A stretch of 28,289 bases of DNA from Pelagophyceae sp. CCMP2097 (Eukaryota; Sar; Pelagophyceae), in assembly GCA_026770575.1 (NCBI GenBank), contig MU657198.1:332785-361073 (forward strand), in the 5' to 3' direction. Shown here piece by piece: positions 10,076 through 19,169 of this stretch. The notes beneath the pieces are model-generated. The model had not been told where the DNA came from and did not search any database. It saw only the letters and a program-made list of their open reading frames with translations. Within the stretch, counting starts at the first letter, position 1; each line of letters opens with the position of its first letter. The translations under genes and the position numbers were made by a program.

Positions 10076-10484
10076 TCCGGGTCCGGGTAGCTGCCACCGA
10101 GGAAAGAGTGATAGGCTGGGAGTGGCGCCTGCGCGTTGGGGGCGGCTCTACAGCGCTCCTCACTCAACCCCATAATCTACTTCTTCGTCAACGGGCCGCA
10201 ACGGCCAACGGACGGATCACTGCGTTCCTTCCGTCCATTGGGATTTGGGGTCCGTTGGCGTGGACTTTCTCCACTCGGTGGACAGCAGCGGTCGTGGGCT
10301 CTAATAGCCACGTTAACCGACGAGTCGAGGCTTGCATTTAGAATACTCGCTCGGGCCCAATCCTCGCCGGGCTGCTTGCCTGACCGGACGTTTCCCTTCA
10401 AACTATCGCCGACCGCAGCGTCGCGGTGTATGAATGAAAAGCCTGTACTAGGCAGGTACTACTAGGCCTAGGCGCCCTTCAGTA
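10076..10484. other. Spacer, no gene seen
   Basis: GC-moderate sequence after the retroelement remnant. It may contain decayed downstream retroelement sequence, but nothing recognisable. Confidence 0.4.
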
Positions 10485-10520
10485 GACGCCCTTCAGCCCA
10501 CTTACCCCTACGGGGGCCCC
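10485..10520 (-). repeat. G-rich terminal-type repeat, inverted
   Basis: Reverse complement of the 4815-4850 repeat (CGCCCTTCAG, CTTACCCCTACG, GGGGCCCC). An extra GGCGCCCTTCAG unit precedes it at 10471, as in the 14-bp array at 19951-20035. Confidence 0.7.
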
Positions 10521-10557
10521 TTTAGGATGAGCGCGGCGACCGGGGGCTCGGCGCCGT

Positions 10558-10616
10558 GCAGCGACTCGACGGTGTCCCGCGACCCGCCGCCACGCAGCGA
10601 CTCGACGGTGTCCCGC
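10558..10616 (+). repeat. Tandem duplication, 36-bp period
   Basis: The 23-mer that starts GCAGCGACTCGACGGTGTCC appears at 10558-10580 and again at 10594-10616. No gene is assigned. Confidence 0.75.
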
Positions 10617-10787
10617 CGGGACCCGGCGCCGCAGCCGACGCCCATACTCAAGCTCTTCGACATAACGTCGGGATTTTGTTCGGCAGTTTCGGGGAATAGC
10701 ACGCCTGGTGGCTGGTTATCTGTGTGCAAGCACCAACGGCAGGCTACCATCCTACCGATCGATAATTGCCAACATTTCAGAACCGAA

Positions 10788-11008
10788 AAGTATCGTCGAT
10801 ACTTCGTCGATATTTGCCGGGGTTGGAGGTCGAGAGGCACTTTGAAGCTAGGAATTCCTTCAAAGTGCATCTAGGAACCCGAGAAACCTCGTAAATTTGG
10901 TAAATTCAACAAAATATACGCTGCTAAGTTCCGTTGAGGGTCCGGTTGAGGTAAAATACCCGCATACCGACGAAATACCATCGATACTTCGTGGATATTT
11001 GCCGGGAT
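10788..11008. repeat. Duplicated TCGATACTTCGTCGATATTT motif
   Basis: The motif, followed by GCCGGG, occurs at about 10797-10820 and 10981-11006 with one difference. The first is preceded by a 17-nt palindrome (AAGTATCGTCGATACTT, 10788-10804). A related inverted version lies at about 18166-18190. Confidence 0.65.
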
Positions 11009-11400
11009 TCCCGTCCACCCCTGTCCGCGGCTGGTTGGAGAGATAGGTTTTCGGAATTCAGGAAGGTCCGCGTGAACACACGTTTATTCAGAACCCCGGA
11101 GGGGGTCTTTGGATTTAAAAAAAATAGGCCCCTTTTCCGGGGGTCTTCTTCTTCTATTACTGGGTCTTTGGGATTAGATGACACTTTTGCCAAGAATGGC
11201 CCACTTTGGGTAAAATTTTGCCAAGAATGACCGACTTTGGGTAAAACTTCGGTCATTCTCAAAAAAAGGCGACTCCAAGGGCTCGTCTGACAGCTCGATG
11301 GCCGGCCTTTTGGGCGTCGTCGCGGGGTGGTTGCCCGGCAGCCGGCAGCGTCTGGCGCCGGGATCTCCGTGTCGCCGTGCAACGGCCGTGCGCGGGCGGC
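11009..11400. other. Spacer, no gene seen
   Basis: Contains two imperfect copies of an ACTTTGGGTAAAA/GCCAAGAATG motif (about 11190-11250) and otherwise unremarkable sequence. Confidence 0.4.
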
Positions 11401-11516
11401 TCTGAAACTGAACTGACCCTTTTTTGACCCTCTGAAACTGAACTGACCCTTTTTTTGACCCTATGAAACTGAACTGACCCTTTTTTTACCCTCTGAAACT
11501 GAATTGACCCTTTTTT
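11401..11516 (+). repeat. Four tandem 30-31-bp units
   Basis: Unit TCTGAAACTGAACTGACCCT followed by a run of six or seven T and GACCC. Units differ by T-run length and single substitutions. Confidence 0.9.
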
Positions 11517-11630
11517 GGCCTCAACTTGTTTTCACTACCCCAATTTTTGCCCAGAGTACAATCCTTTGCAAAGTCTTAGAGTGCCATCTAATCCCCAAGA
11601 CCCAGTATGCACTCCACTGAGGGTCGTTAT

Positions 11631-12272
11631 TAGACAGCTTCACTTTTTCAAGCTACTTTTCAAGTTGACTGGCGCATTTGCATAACATCGCCTAAAACGC
11701 TTTAACGAGCAAGAACCAAGCCGACTGTGCTATGCGCATCTCCTTCTGACGCCGATGCGCCCAGCGCGCTCAGATCTTTCAGACTCGATGATGGAATTAG
11801 ACAAGTTCACTTTTTTCAAGGAGCTTTTCAAGCTATTTTTTTACATATCTTTTGTCGCTTCAACGTGAGCGCGAAGCGGCTTCAAGGGCGCCTTCCTTCG
11901 GTCACCCAGGTGAGATGGCGCGCGGGACGGGGCACGTCGGCCCCGCGACTGGCCCGCGCCTCGACGGAGGCGTGGGCACCATCGGCGCTGCCCTGCCCGC
12001 CAGAGGCCGCGCCCCGCCCCCTCCGCGCGGCGCGCCCGCGCGGCGCGCCCGCGCCGGGTTAACGCTCATCTAACGTTCGCTCAACGCTCATCCAACGAAC
12101 TCTCCCCGCGCTTTAAAAGCAAATTCCGCGCTATAAAAGCAACTTTTAAAGCTCTACTTTTAAAGCTCAGCTTGAAAAGTAGAGCTTTTAAAGCAACTTT
12201 ACACGCAAATACAGAATTTTACCAACTTTAAAAGTAGCTTGAAAAGTAATTTGAAAAAAATGAAGCTGTCTA
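11631..12272. mobile_element. Terminal-inverted-repeat element with captured GC-rich segment
   Basis: TAGACAGCTTCACTTTTTCA at 11631 is mirrored by AAAAATGAAGCTGTCTA ending at 12272, each next to a CAAGCTACTTTTCAAG-type subterminal repeat. A third left-end-like copy lies at about 11798. The centre (about 11875-12060) is very GC-rich and contains CACCCAG-GTGAGAT, a textbook splice-donor context. The right part has many CTTTTAAAGC palindromes. No transposase is seen. Confidence 0.6.
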
Positions 12273-12362
12273 TTGAAGATCACCCATGCGCAATTTTGTC
12301 TGTCCGTCCGTCTTTCAGAAGTTCTATACGTGCGGCGTGCCTCTCAGACCCCTTGTAAACAA

Positions 12363-12396
12363 GTCAGGATCCGGGCGATTTCGCCCGGATCCTGAC
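12363..12396. repeat. Perfect 16-bp-arm hairpin with 2-nt loop
   Basis: GTCAGGATCCGGGCGA, TT, then the exact reverse complement. It stands alone between the preceding TIR element and the next one. Confidence 0.95.
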
Positions 12397-12446
12397 CGCG
12401 TGGTCCCGACCCTTGGCGCGGGTTCTGGCGTCGAATTGGGCTTCGC

Positions 12447-12892
12447 GCGCAGTCGATTTTAGATCAGCTTCATGGTCCGTTAAGGTTTTGTCTGATACGT
12501 TTTCGTTTATAAGTTCAATATATTCGATGAAAATTCGAAAATATAGCGTCACTTTACCTCGCCAAAGTCATCATACCGATTTTTGCGTTGTTCCAGAGAG
12601 CTGACGACGAAGAGACTTAGTCACACGGGTGCGGAATCAGACGCTGCACCCCCCTGTCTCGGTGGCAGGGTCCTCAGCTCCCTTGGGAATACTTCAATAT
12701 TTTGACGCGCCAAATTTTGAAATATTTTTCAGAGGGCGTCAGGCGCTCCTTTCAAGCGCGCCGACACGCGAGTCAGGCGGCGCATCTCGACGTCTTGAAA
12801 GGAGCGCCAGACGCCCCCTGGAAAATATTTCAAAATTTTCGCGTCATCTTACGGAAGAGAGAGACCCGAAGCTGATCTAAAATCGACTGCGC
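12447..12892. mobile_element. Element with perfect 25-bp terminal inverted repeats
   Basis: The terminal repeats (12447-12471 and 12868-12892) share GCAGTCGATTTTAGATCAGC in inverted orientation, with no mismatch over 25 bp. Inside is a second inverted repeat (12702-12756 against 12794-12846, GGCGCTCCTTTCAAG arms) with a 37-bp loop. At 446 bp with no transposase, it fits a miniature inverted-repeat element. No obvious target duplication was found. Confidence 0.65.
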
Positions 12893-13235
12893 GTGGTTCG
12901 GGGGGGCTTGTGCAGGGCTCCAACTCCAATCAGATCATCAATCTGACATCACGCGGCCGAGCGCGAAGCGATGCAAAAATAGTAAAAATATCTAGGTGCC
13001 TGAGATCTCGGTGAAGACGCGCCCAAAAGACAGAATCCATGAATACTGATCGCAAGAGCGTCGAAAACCGTGATGGGGAGGTGCCTTCAGAATTACGATT
13101 CGACAACTACGGGCCGAGGAGCGGCCATCCTGAATTCCTTGACCTGGGCAACTTTACGAGTTTTTGTCACAGTTTGTCTGCTTTTACGGGACTTTGCCAC
13201 GCGCGACCTGCCCGTCAAACATGTTGTTTCTTGGC
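12893..13235. other. Spacer, no gene seen
   Basis: Moderately AT-rich. Short overlapping frames only. Confidence 0.4.
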
Positions 13236-13601
13236 TCAGCGTGGTCGGTGGGGGTGAAGGACGATCGTAGCACAAGAATCGCCGCCGTCAGTCACTTTAT
13301 GGACCTTTTGAGGGCGGAACCCTTTTACGGCGCATTTTGCAAAGGGTGTTCTTGCCGGCAACTCGGGTGGTGTCGACAAACTGAGTTGCTCAGCGGCTTC
13401 ACCAGGCTTGGCCCCGATGGTGTACAACTCCTCGGGGTGATCAGAGCCGTGTTTCAAATCTGCTGTTTTCGCGACCTCAGGGCCAATTTCCCGAGCCCAG
13501 AGAGCGCGTTTCGACCCGGGGTTGGTCTCGAGCCCCGCCCCAGCACGGAGCGTGGCCTCCGCCAATTTTTCGCGCAGATTGGCGGCGCCGTCCCGCCGCC
13601 C
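13236..13601. other. Ambiguous coding candidate, open on both strands
   Basis: A minus-strand frame (about 13601 down to 13236) and an overlapping plus-strand frame (13164-13703) both give ordinary-looking protein composition. The minus reading is charged and helical at its start (EKLAEATLRAG) and moderately conventional throughout, so I slightly prefer it. No domain, acceptable start or clear splice junction was identified for either, so I do not call a gene. Confidence 0.2.
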
Positions 13602-13817
13602 TCGCCTCGGAGCGAAGTCAGTTCAGGTAGAAAGGGTCTGGGAGGCAAGCGTGCGGAACCTTTCCTACAGAAAAGCGAGACGGTGTCGGAGACCCACCTA
13701 TGAAGCATGCTGCTGCGCGCGGTTCATCACCGGTTGCGAGGGTGGCGCGAGGGTTGGACCGGCTGTGCCGATCCGTCCTTCAACGCAGCTTCATCGCAGC
13801 CGCTGACCCCGTAGCGG

Positions 13818-14035
13818 GTGCCCGAGTGGCTAGCCTAAATGGCTCAAACCCCTTTGTGGGCGCCCGTGTGGCAAACCCCGTTGTGGGCGTCCGAGTGGGA
13901 AGCCTGAATGGCTCAAACCCGTTAATGGGCGCCCGAGTGGCAAACCCCCTTGAGGGCGCCCGAGTGGCAAGCCTGAATGGCTCCAGTGGCCCCGAGTGGG
14001 ACGACGCCCGAGCGGCATGCCTGAATGGCCCCAGT
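13818..14035 (+). repeat. Tandem GGGCGCCCGAGTGGC repeats
   Basis: GGGCGCCCGAGTGGCAA recurs at about 13818, 13857, 13881, 13926 and 13952 with alternating tails (GCCTGAATGGCTCAAACCC or ACCCCGTT), a higher-order unit of about 65 bp. It reads without stops on both strands because of its composition. Confidence 0.75.
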
Positions 14036-14520
14036 GATTGTGAACCCGTTGTGGTTGTTGTCCCAGCGGCAAAGATGATGTGCGAGTGGCGCGCATGTGC
14101 TCGGAGGAACTCTGCGTTTAAGAAGCATAGTTTCCCGCACCGGTCGGCCAGGCTTGGATTCGCGTGGCGCTCCTCTCCGCGCTTGTGTTCCCGCACGCGC
14201 CGCAGCCGCCGCGCGCGCATGCGCCGTCACAGCAGAGCGCGCCGGCCGACCAGGCGCCGACTTTGGCCGGGTGTGCCGGTCCTTCTTTCGCCGCTGTGCC
14301 ACTGGCATCAACATCGAAATGGGACTTAACCTAAGCTAGCCTACTCGCAAACCCCCACGCCTCACTCGCGTTTCGAAGTGTTCTCTACTTAGAGCTAAGC
14401 GACTGCACCAACATATCAAAGGCGCCCTCCGGGGGTCTGCAGTACCTCCGATGCGCCATGGTAATCTAGTTTCGTCGAGCTCACCGAGCCCGCCGCCGCC
14501 GCGACGCCACGACGAGCCAG

Positions 14521-14935
14521 GCCGCCTTGGGCGCTCCGGCCGCCGCAGCCATTCCCTCACGACACGGTAACGGTGAGTGTCCCGGAGCCCGAAGGGGAAA
14601 GGATGCGCGGGCCCGTCATGCGAACGAGGGGCCCCTTAGGCAGATCACATCTATCCTCGCCAGGCGCGAACCCACGGCCAGCCGGGCCGCCACGGGCGCT
14701 CCGGCCGCCGCTGTAGCACGCTCGCAAAGGCAATCGTGCGTCCTGGAGCCCAAGGGGGATGGGTGCGCGGGCCCGTCATGGGAATGAACCGCCCCTTGGG
14801 CAGACCTTTGTCCTCGCACAGGCTCGACGACGCCGCGACGACGAGCCAGGCCGCCACGGGCGCTTCGGTCGCAGCTGCAGCACGCGCGCAACGGCGACGG
14901 TACGTGTCGTGAAGCCCAAAGGAGGAAGGACGCGC
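14521..14935 (+). repeat. Three tandem units of about 165 bp
   Basis: GGCCGCCACGGGCGCTCCGG begins units near 14521, 14688 and 14851; each continues with GCGGGCCCGTCATG and GGGCAGA boxes. Unit length is close to the array at 7290-9500, but the sequence is different. Confidence 0.7.
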
Positions 14936-15362
14936 GACGTCTGAGGACTATACGCAGGTTATCGGCTCTCCGCGACTACGCACCATCGACAAAGCAACTC
15001 CTTGTTCATTATAATATGTTCTTTGAAAGGTGATACGCGACTCCGAATGGGAAAGGAGCTACTTTCTCGTCGATGGGGACGACGTGGATCACTCGGAAGA
15101 TTCACAAGGGCCTCACAACCTTCGTTCCTGAGCACCAGAGCCCCCTATACGTGCGCTGTGCCTGTTGGAACAGGATTGTTGCAGGGTTTACAGCAACATC
15201 TAATAGTCGATTTTACGACGTTGTCGTATCCTTCGCCCTCGACAGCACCCGCCCTCATTGCCTTCCTGCATGACTTTTCATTTTCCTCTCTCTCCTTTTA
15301 TTTATTTCCGACCCTTGAGTGTGAACATATGAATTCCGTGGCCAAACTATGGGCGGGCAATT
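14936..15362. other. Spacer, no gene seen
   Basis: No repeat or gene recognised. A 129-codon plus-strand frame (15002-15391) has a weak, unconvincing composition. Confidence 0.4.
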
Positions 15363-15885
15363 ACGGTGTAAAGGATTTGGGGGTCTGGTAATTACAGTAC
15401 TGGGTAATTACCTTACACACAGAATTGCAGAGTAATTGGAAGCTCATATTTTCAAACGCGTCGATTCGGGCTGCGATGGGTCTAGGCGCGTAGGGAGGCC
15501 CCTTCCGGGGCTGAGAACCTGGCTGGCAAGCTCGAAGACGAGGCGGTTTCCGAGATACTAATTTTGGCGACATCTTGTGAGCCTGATGCCCGACCAAGCG
15601 CACCGTTTACCGCCCAGCCGATGAACGCCTGGCCGCGATACGGCGTCTTGGGCAGGTGCGCCATGAAGGCCGGCACCTCGTGCTCACGGTCCTTCGCGTT
15701 CAACTATTTTACCAGGTAGTCCCTCGGCCTGACCAAGCCTGCCATCGCGTTTTCCCGTGGATTTACCGAATTTCGAGGGTAATTCTGGGGTAAATTACAG
15801 GCCCATGGTAAAGCAGATTATGGCCTCCCTGTAATTACCGTAAATTACAGCGTAATTAAAATACTGTAATTACTTTTTCACTACC
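15363..15885. mobile_element. Element with GTAATTAC-rich inverted ends
   Basis: GGTAATTACAGTACTGGGTA at about 15389-15408 is mirrored near 15845-15872 by TAATTAAAATACTGTAATTAC. Several further GTAATTAC and GTAAATTAC copies cluster near both ends and are absent from the middle. Clustered subterminal motifs of this kind are typical of transposase-bound ends of DNA transposons. About 500 bp with no coding capacity, so non-autonomous if real. Exact ends are uncertain. Confidence 0.5.
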
Positions 15886-15910
15886 AGCTTAGGTCGTGTT
15901 TCAAAAATAT

Positions 15911-16474
15911 CGCTAAACAACGTTTTCGGAACGGTTACAAATTCCAAATTTTCGATGCAAGGATTTGCAAATTCAAGCCCGTTATCATTGAAGTTCAGAC
16001 TCGCTAGTTTTCGAAAGTCCGCAGGCCGAAGGTAGCTTTGGGGACCTCGTTCGGCGGGCGGGGGGCGGCTCCTTTGGACCCTAAGGGCTTCATCGCTTGG
16101 GGAGGCGAGGCCCATCCGATAGAAACCTTAGGGTCCAACGGAGCCCGCGTCGTTCGCGCGGTGTGGTGCCTCAAAAATGGACATATGTTCTAAAAAAGGG
16201 GAAGTCTCAAAAAAACTGGCCGAACCGCTGGCGCGCGGCGCGTTTCGCGACGGCCCTGTGCGCGCCGAGTCGGATCACGACAAGCGGCGCGACGGCGAGA
16301 TGCTTGCGACTCAGACCTTATCTTGCTCACAGCTCTCCTTGTCTCAATAAGAACGATTTGATTCAGACTCAGACTGTACAGTAAACACACGCCGGATGTC
16401 ATTTGATGGGCTTGCGGAGGCATGCAAAATCAAGTTTTAAGATGTGTTTTCGATAGCGATCTAAGCTGCTAGTG
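15911..16474 (+). repeat. Family C copy 1 (564 bp)
   Basis: Nearly identical to 22765-23328. Starts CGCTAAACAACGTTTTCGG and ends GATAGCGATCTAAGC. It includes a GC-rich middle (about 16140-16300) with CGAGTCGGATCACGACAAGC, and CTCAATAAGAACGATTTG. Short frames are open on both strands in both copies with compensating small indels. The ends carry a short inverted ATCGCTA motif. Confidence 0.85.
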
Positions 16475-16558
16475 TAAATGTCAGTGCCACCCATAGGCCA
16501 AACGACCGTGTGTCGTTGGTGCTTGTCTGTGTGTCACGGTGTCGTCGGGTCGGCACTT

Positions 16559-16642
16559 GAGCTGGTCGTCGTCCGGCGGGCCCCCGGAGTCGCGCTGACG
16601 CAGGCGCTCGCGGTGGCCGTCGAGGCGCTGCGCGGGGCATGA
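16559..16642 (+). other. Exon-like terminal segment
   Basis: A 27-codon GC-rich segment ending at TGA, reading APGVALTQALAVAVEALRGA before the stop. It stands out in third-position GC and helical character from its surroundings. No upstream exon was identified; it may be a gene fragment. Confidence 0.25.
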
Positions 16643-16823
16643 ATGATGCGATATCACCTCCTGTAGGAACACTGCAAACGAACGCAGGTGGCGGCTCGAG
16701 CATCGGCTGCGGCGCTCAAAATAGAGAGAGACTTACACGGGTGCGGCTAGGGAGTCAACGGTGTTCGCCATGCGCAGACCAATAGTAACATAGCGCCTTG
16801 CTTACCCCCTTCTGGGGTTTTGC
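16643..16823. other. Short spacer before the PAP2 gene
   Basis: No feature recognised. It is the 3' side of the minus-strand PAP2 gene, and no unequivocal polyadenylation signal was found. Confidence 0.4.
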
Positions 16824-17776
16824 TCAGCCGCCCGGCCTGGCGTCTGTGTGCCCCGGGTGGAGCTTCTTCCAGGCGGCGAGTGTGGTCATGGAGGCCGCCT
16901 GGAAGCCGAGCGGCTTGAGGATTGGGTGTGATGCAAAGTCAAAAGTCGAAACGAAGAAAAACGCGACCGCGCCGGAAATGAGGGCCCCCAGCGCGACGTC
17001 CAAGAGGTGGTGGGCTTGGTAGTAGAGCCGGCCGAACGCCGACGCGAATACGCACGCCGTTCCGAGCTTAGGCGCGCCGTGAAAGAGAGCCAAGGCGACG
17101 GCGAAGATTGCGGCGCCCGCGCAGTCACCAGACGGAAGAGACTGGTGCGCGTCGTGGTCGCGCAGCGTCCGCGCGATAATCTCAAAGTAACGGTTCGGCG
17201 CGGGGCGCGTGGCGCAGGGCCGCGGGCGCTGCGCCGCCGACTTCAGCACGAGGACCGGGACGATGCCCGCGAACCACGCGGCGACGAAGAAGCCCGCCGC
17301 CGCGCGCGCGTGCTGCGGCGCCGCGCGAAGGGCCAGCAGCGACGCGGCCGGGCCGGCGTAGACCCAAACCTTGTGGTACAGCAGTCGGAAGAGGCGAGGC
17401 TGCCCGCCGTCGGAGACCGCGACGAACCAGAGCGCGCCGTGCGCGGCGGCGAGGAGGGCCGCGGCCGCGATTAGTTTGAATGATGCGCCCTCGGACGCCG
17501 CGGCCAGCGCCACCGGCGAAACGGGGAAGAGCCACGCCGGCTGGCCGAAGCAGTTGCCGGGCACGGACCTGGAAGATAGGGCTCGGAGTGACAAGAGGGC
17601 TGGTCCGTGTATAAGCATAACTTGCTCGACTCGAATAGGAATGCCACGCACACAAAGACTTCCATGGCACCCAGCGAGGGCAGATCGAAGAACGGCGCCG
17701 AGAGCCGCCGGTCCACGCGGTCCAATAGCGAGCCGGAGCGCGGCCAGCCCGACGGCGGCGGCGGCGCGGGGCACAT
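16824..17776 (-). CDS. PAP2-superfamily membrane phosphatase, two exons
   Basis: Likely integral-membrane lipid or diphosphate-lipid phosphatase. Model: exon 1 17776-17622, intron 17621-17569 (GTTATG...TCTTCCAG, phase 2), exon 2 17568-16824; 299 residues. The three PAP2 motifs are in order: KSAAQRPRP (161-169, K-x6-RP), PSGD (197-200) and R-x5-H-x3-D (Arg232, His238, Asp242). The classical PSGH histidine is replaced by Asp. Hydrophobic segments lie at about 39-48, 84-103, 121-133, 144-160, 204-214, 221-230 and 243-257, so roughly six membrane spans. The unspliced frame continues into exon 1 out of phase, which gives a poorer N-terminus; the spliced model restores a Pro-rich start and a hydrophobic helix. 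The start ATG is 17 bp from a family A end fragment. The specific substrate cannot be told. Confidence 0.75.
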
Positions 17777-17792
17777 CCCCTCGTCCACACCC

Positions 17793-17830
17793 TGCTCGTC
17801 CTAGACACGCGTCGCGTAAGCCTTCCCCCC
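17793..17830 (-). repeat. Family A end fragment at the PAP2 gene 5' side
   Basis: On the minus strand it reads GGGGGGAAGG, CTTACGCGACGCGTGTC and ACGAGCAGGG, matching the left end of family A (5578-5625). It points toward the PAP2 start codon. Confidence 0.7.
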
Positions 17831-17835
17831 GACAA

Positions 17836-18432
17836 CACACCAATCGGACCTATTCGCTAAATTAGGCGAGCGCGATGCCCGCTGTGTGTGGCTCGCGAGG
17901 CCACCCTGGGGTAGGATCAACGACATGGGTGGATGGGTTTTCTCTGAGGGGGGCGATCGACAGGATCGACGATAATCCAGGGGAGAGTCGACACTGTATC
18001 GACATGACTTGGTATTTTCCGATGGTATTTGGGTATTTTACTTCAAACGGATCTCAAACTGAACTTAATGGCATGCTTGTGAGTTCTCGGGCGGTTGTTT
18101 CCGGGTTTTCTCGTGTTTTGAGGCGCTCGTCCGAGCCCCGCGGACGATATCGAGCTCTTCCACTGGCAAGTATCGACGAGTATATCGTCGATCCCTCTCC
18201 GTTTTTAAAACACTGACAAATATCGCCCGATAGCATGGTGGCCTGTCATTGGTCCTTGGGCGAGGCACAATTGGTAGCCACCAAAATGGTCTCTGGAAAT
18301 CCGATGTATCGCTAAAAAGACCCTCGCGATGCGGCCTGGACGGGGATTCTACCAGTTCTTTGGGTTTGATGTACGTTAAGGGCAATCAAATCAAAACTTT
18401 CAAATATAGAATTCGTTTCTCAAAAGTTAAAA
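17836..18432. other. Spacer, no gene seen
   Basis: Contains TATCG/CGATA-rich stretches (about 17985-18015 and 18165-18225) related to the motif at 10788-11008, and one TATCGCTAAAAAG at about 18307. No gene recognised. Confidence 0.4.
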
Positions 18433-19137
18433 ATGCGACTAGACAATTCTGATCCATCAATTCTCGACCAACATTTGACTTTGAAATCACAATTACTTGA
18501 AAACGATCCAAATTCGAATCCAAGGTCGAACAACTTGGTATTTGAACGCCCTTGGACCTCCCCGAGACAGACGCCGACGACGCAGTTGAGCGCAGTGGTG
18601 CCCTGGCGCGAGTCGGCGTGGAGGATGCCATCCTTGCTGGCGGGACTGGAGCTCGCCAGCCTCGAAAGCAGATATGTGCTCTGCACCTTGGCCGCCGTCG
18701 CATGCCACTGCACGACCGACAAGCTCTTGGAGGCGGCGCGGCCGCTTTACAAGTCGACGAAGGAAAATGGTGTTGGGCGAGTTTGGCTGCAAACGTTCAA
18801 GGTCGACGGCGTGGTGACCTACACTCACGTGGCGTGGATGCTGGACAACACGCAGCCAGAGCCGCCTCGGCCCGCCGCCTCGACGACGGAGTACGGTCAC
18901 GTCGCCGTGTTCGTGACATCCGGGCGCGTGCGCGTGAGAAAGAAGAGGGAGCGTTACTCTGAAGGAGACACGGCCGCCGAGGACGTGTCCGTCCAGGTCG
19001 AGGTCGCTGCGCGGGGCGCGCGTGCAGCGTCGAGAAGGGCATCAGCGCCAAACGCCACGGCCGGGATGGTTCCTGTGAGCGGCAATACGGCCCCGAAGCG
19101 GCGTCTCGGCGGCTTTATCATACAGGGGGCCCCCTAG
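18433..19137 (+). CDS. Uncharacterised protein, start uncertain
   Basis: A 234-codon open frame. The GC-rich, protein-like part begins near 18560 (AVVPWRESAW) and contains a Cys-containing hydrophobic helix (RYVLCTLAAVACHC), then a predicted beta-rich stretch (GVGRVWLQTFKVDGVVTYTH) and a basic C-terminus. The AT-rich first 40 codons may be non-coding, with the true exon starting at an acceptor near 18540. The last codons run into the G-rich repeat at 19125, so the natural C-terminus may be displaced. An overlapping minus-strand frame (18420-18722) is also plausible. No family recognised. Confidence 0.35.
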   Translation: MRLDNSDPSILDQHLTLKSQLLENDPNSNPRSNNLVFERPWTSPRQTPTTQLSAVVPWRESAWRMPSLLAGLELASLESRYVLCTLAAVACHCTTDKLLEAARPLYKSTKENGVGRVWLQTFKVDGVVTYTHVAWMLDNTQPEPPRPAASTTEYGHVAVFVTSGRVRVRKKRERYSEGDTAAEDVSVQVEVAARGARAASRRASAPNATAGMVPVSGNTAPKRRLGGFIIQGAP

Positions 19138-19161
19138 GGGGTAAGCCCTCTGAAGGGCGCC
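19125..19161 (+). repeat. G-rich terminal-type repeat, forward
   Basis: GGGGGCCCCC, TAGGGGGTAAGC and CTGAAGGGCGCC, as at 4815-4850. It faces the inverted copy at 20024-20060; together they bracket an inverted family B copy of about 0.9 kb. No clear target duplication flanks the pair. Confidence 0.75.
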
Positions 19162-19169
19162 TACTTAAT

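Noticed and set aside
16824..17843. A single 339-codon unspliced version of the PAP2 gene
   Set aside because: The N-terminal third is out of frame with a better coding exon; a GT-AG intron at 17569-17621 joins the frames and removes the odd start.
17007..17865. Plus-strand and other-frame ORFs over the PAP2 gene
   Set aside because: Shadows of the GC-rich PAP2 exons; no motifs.
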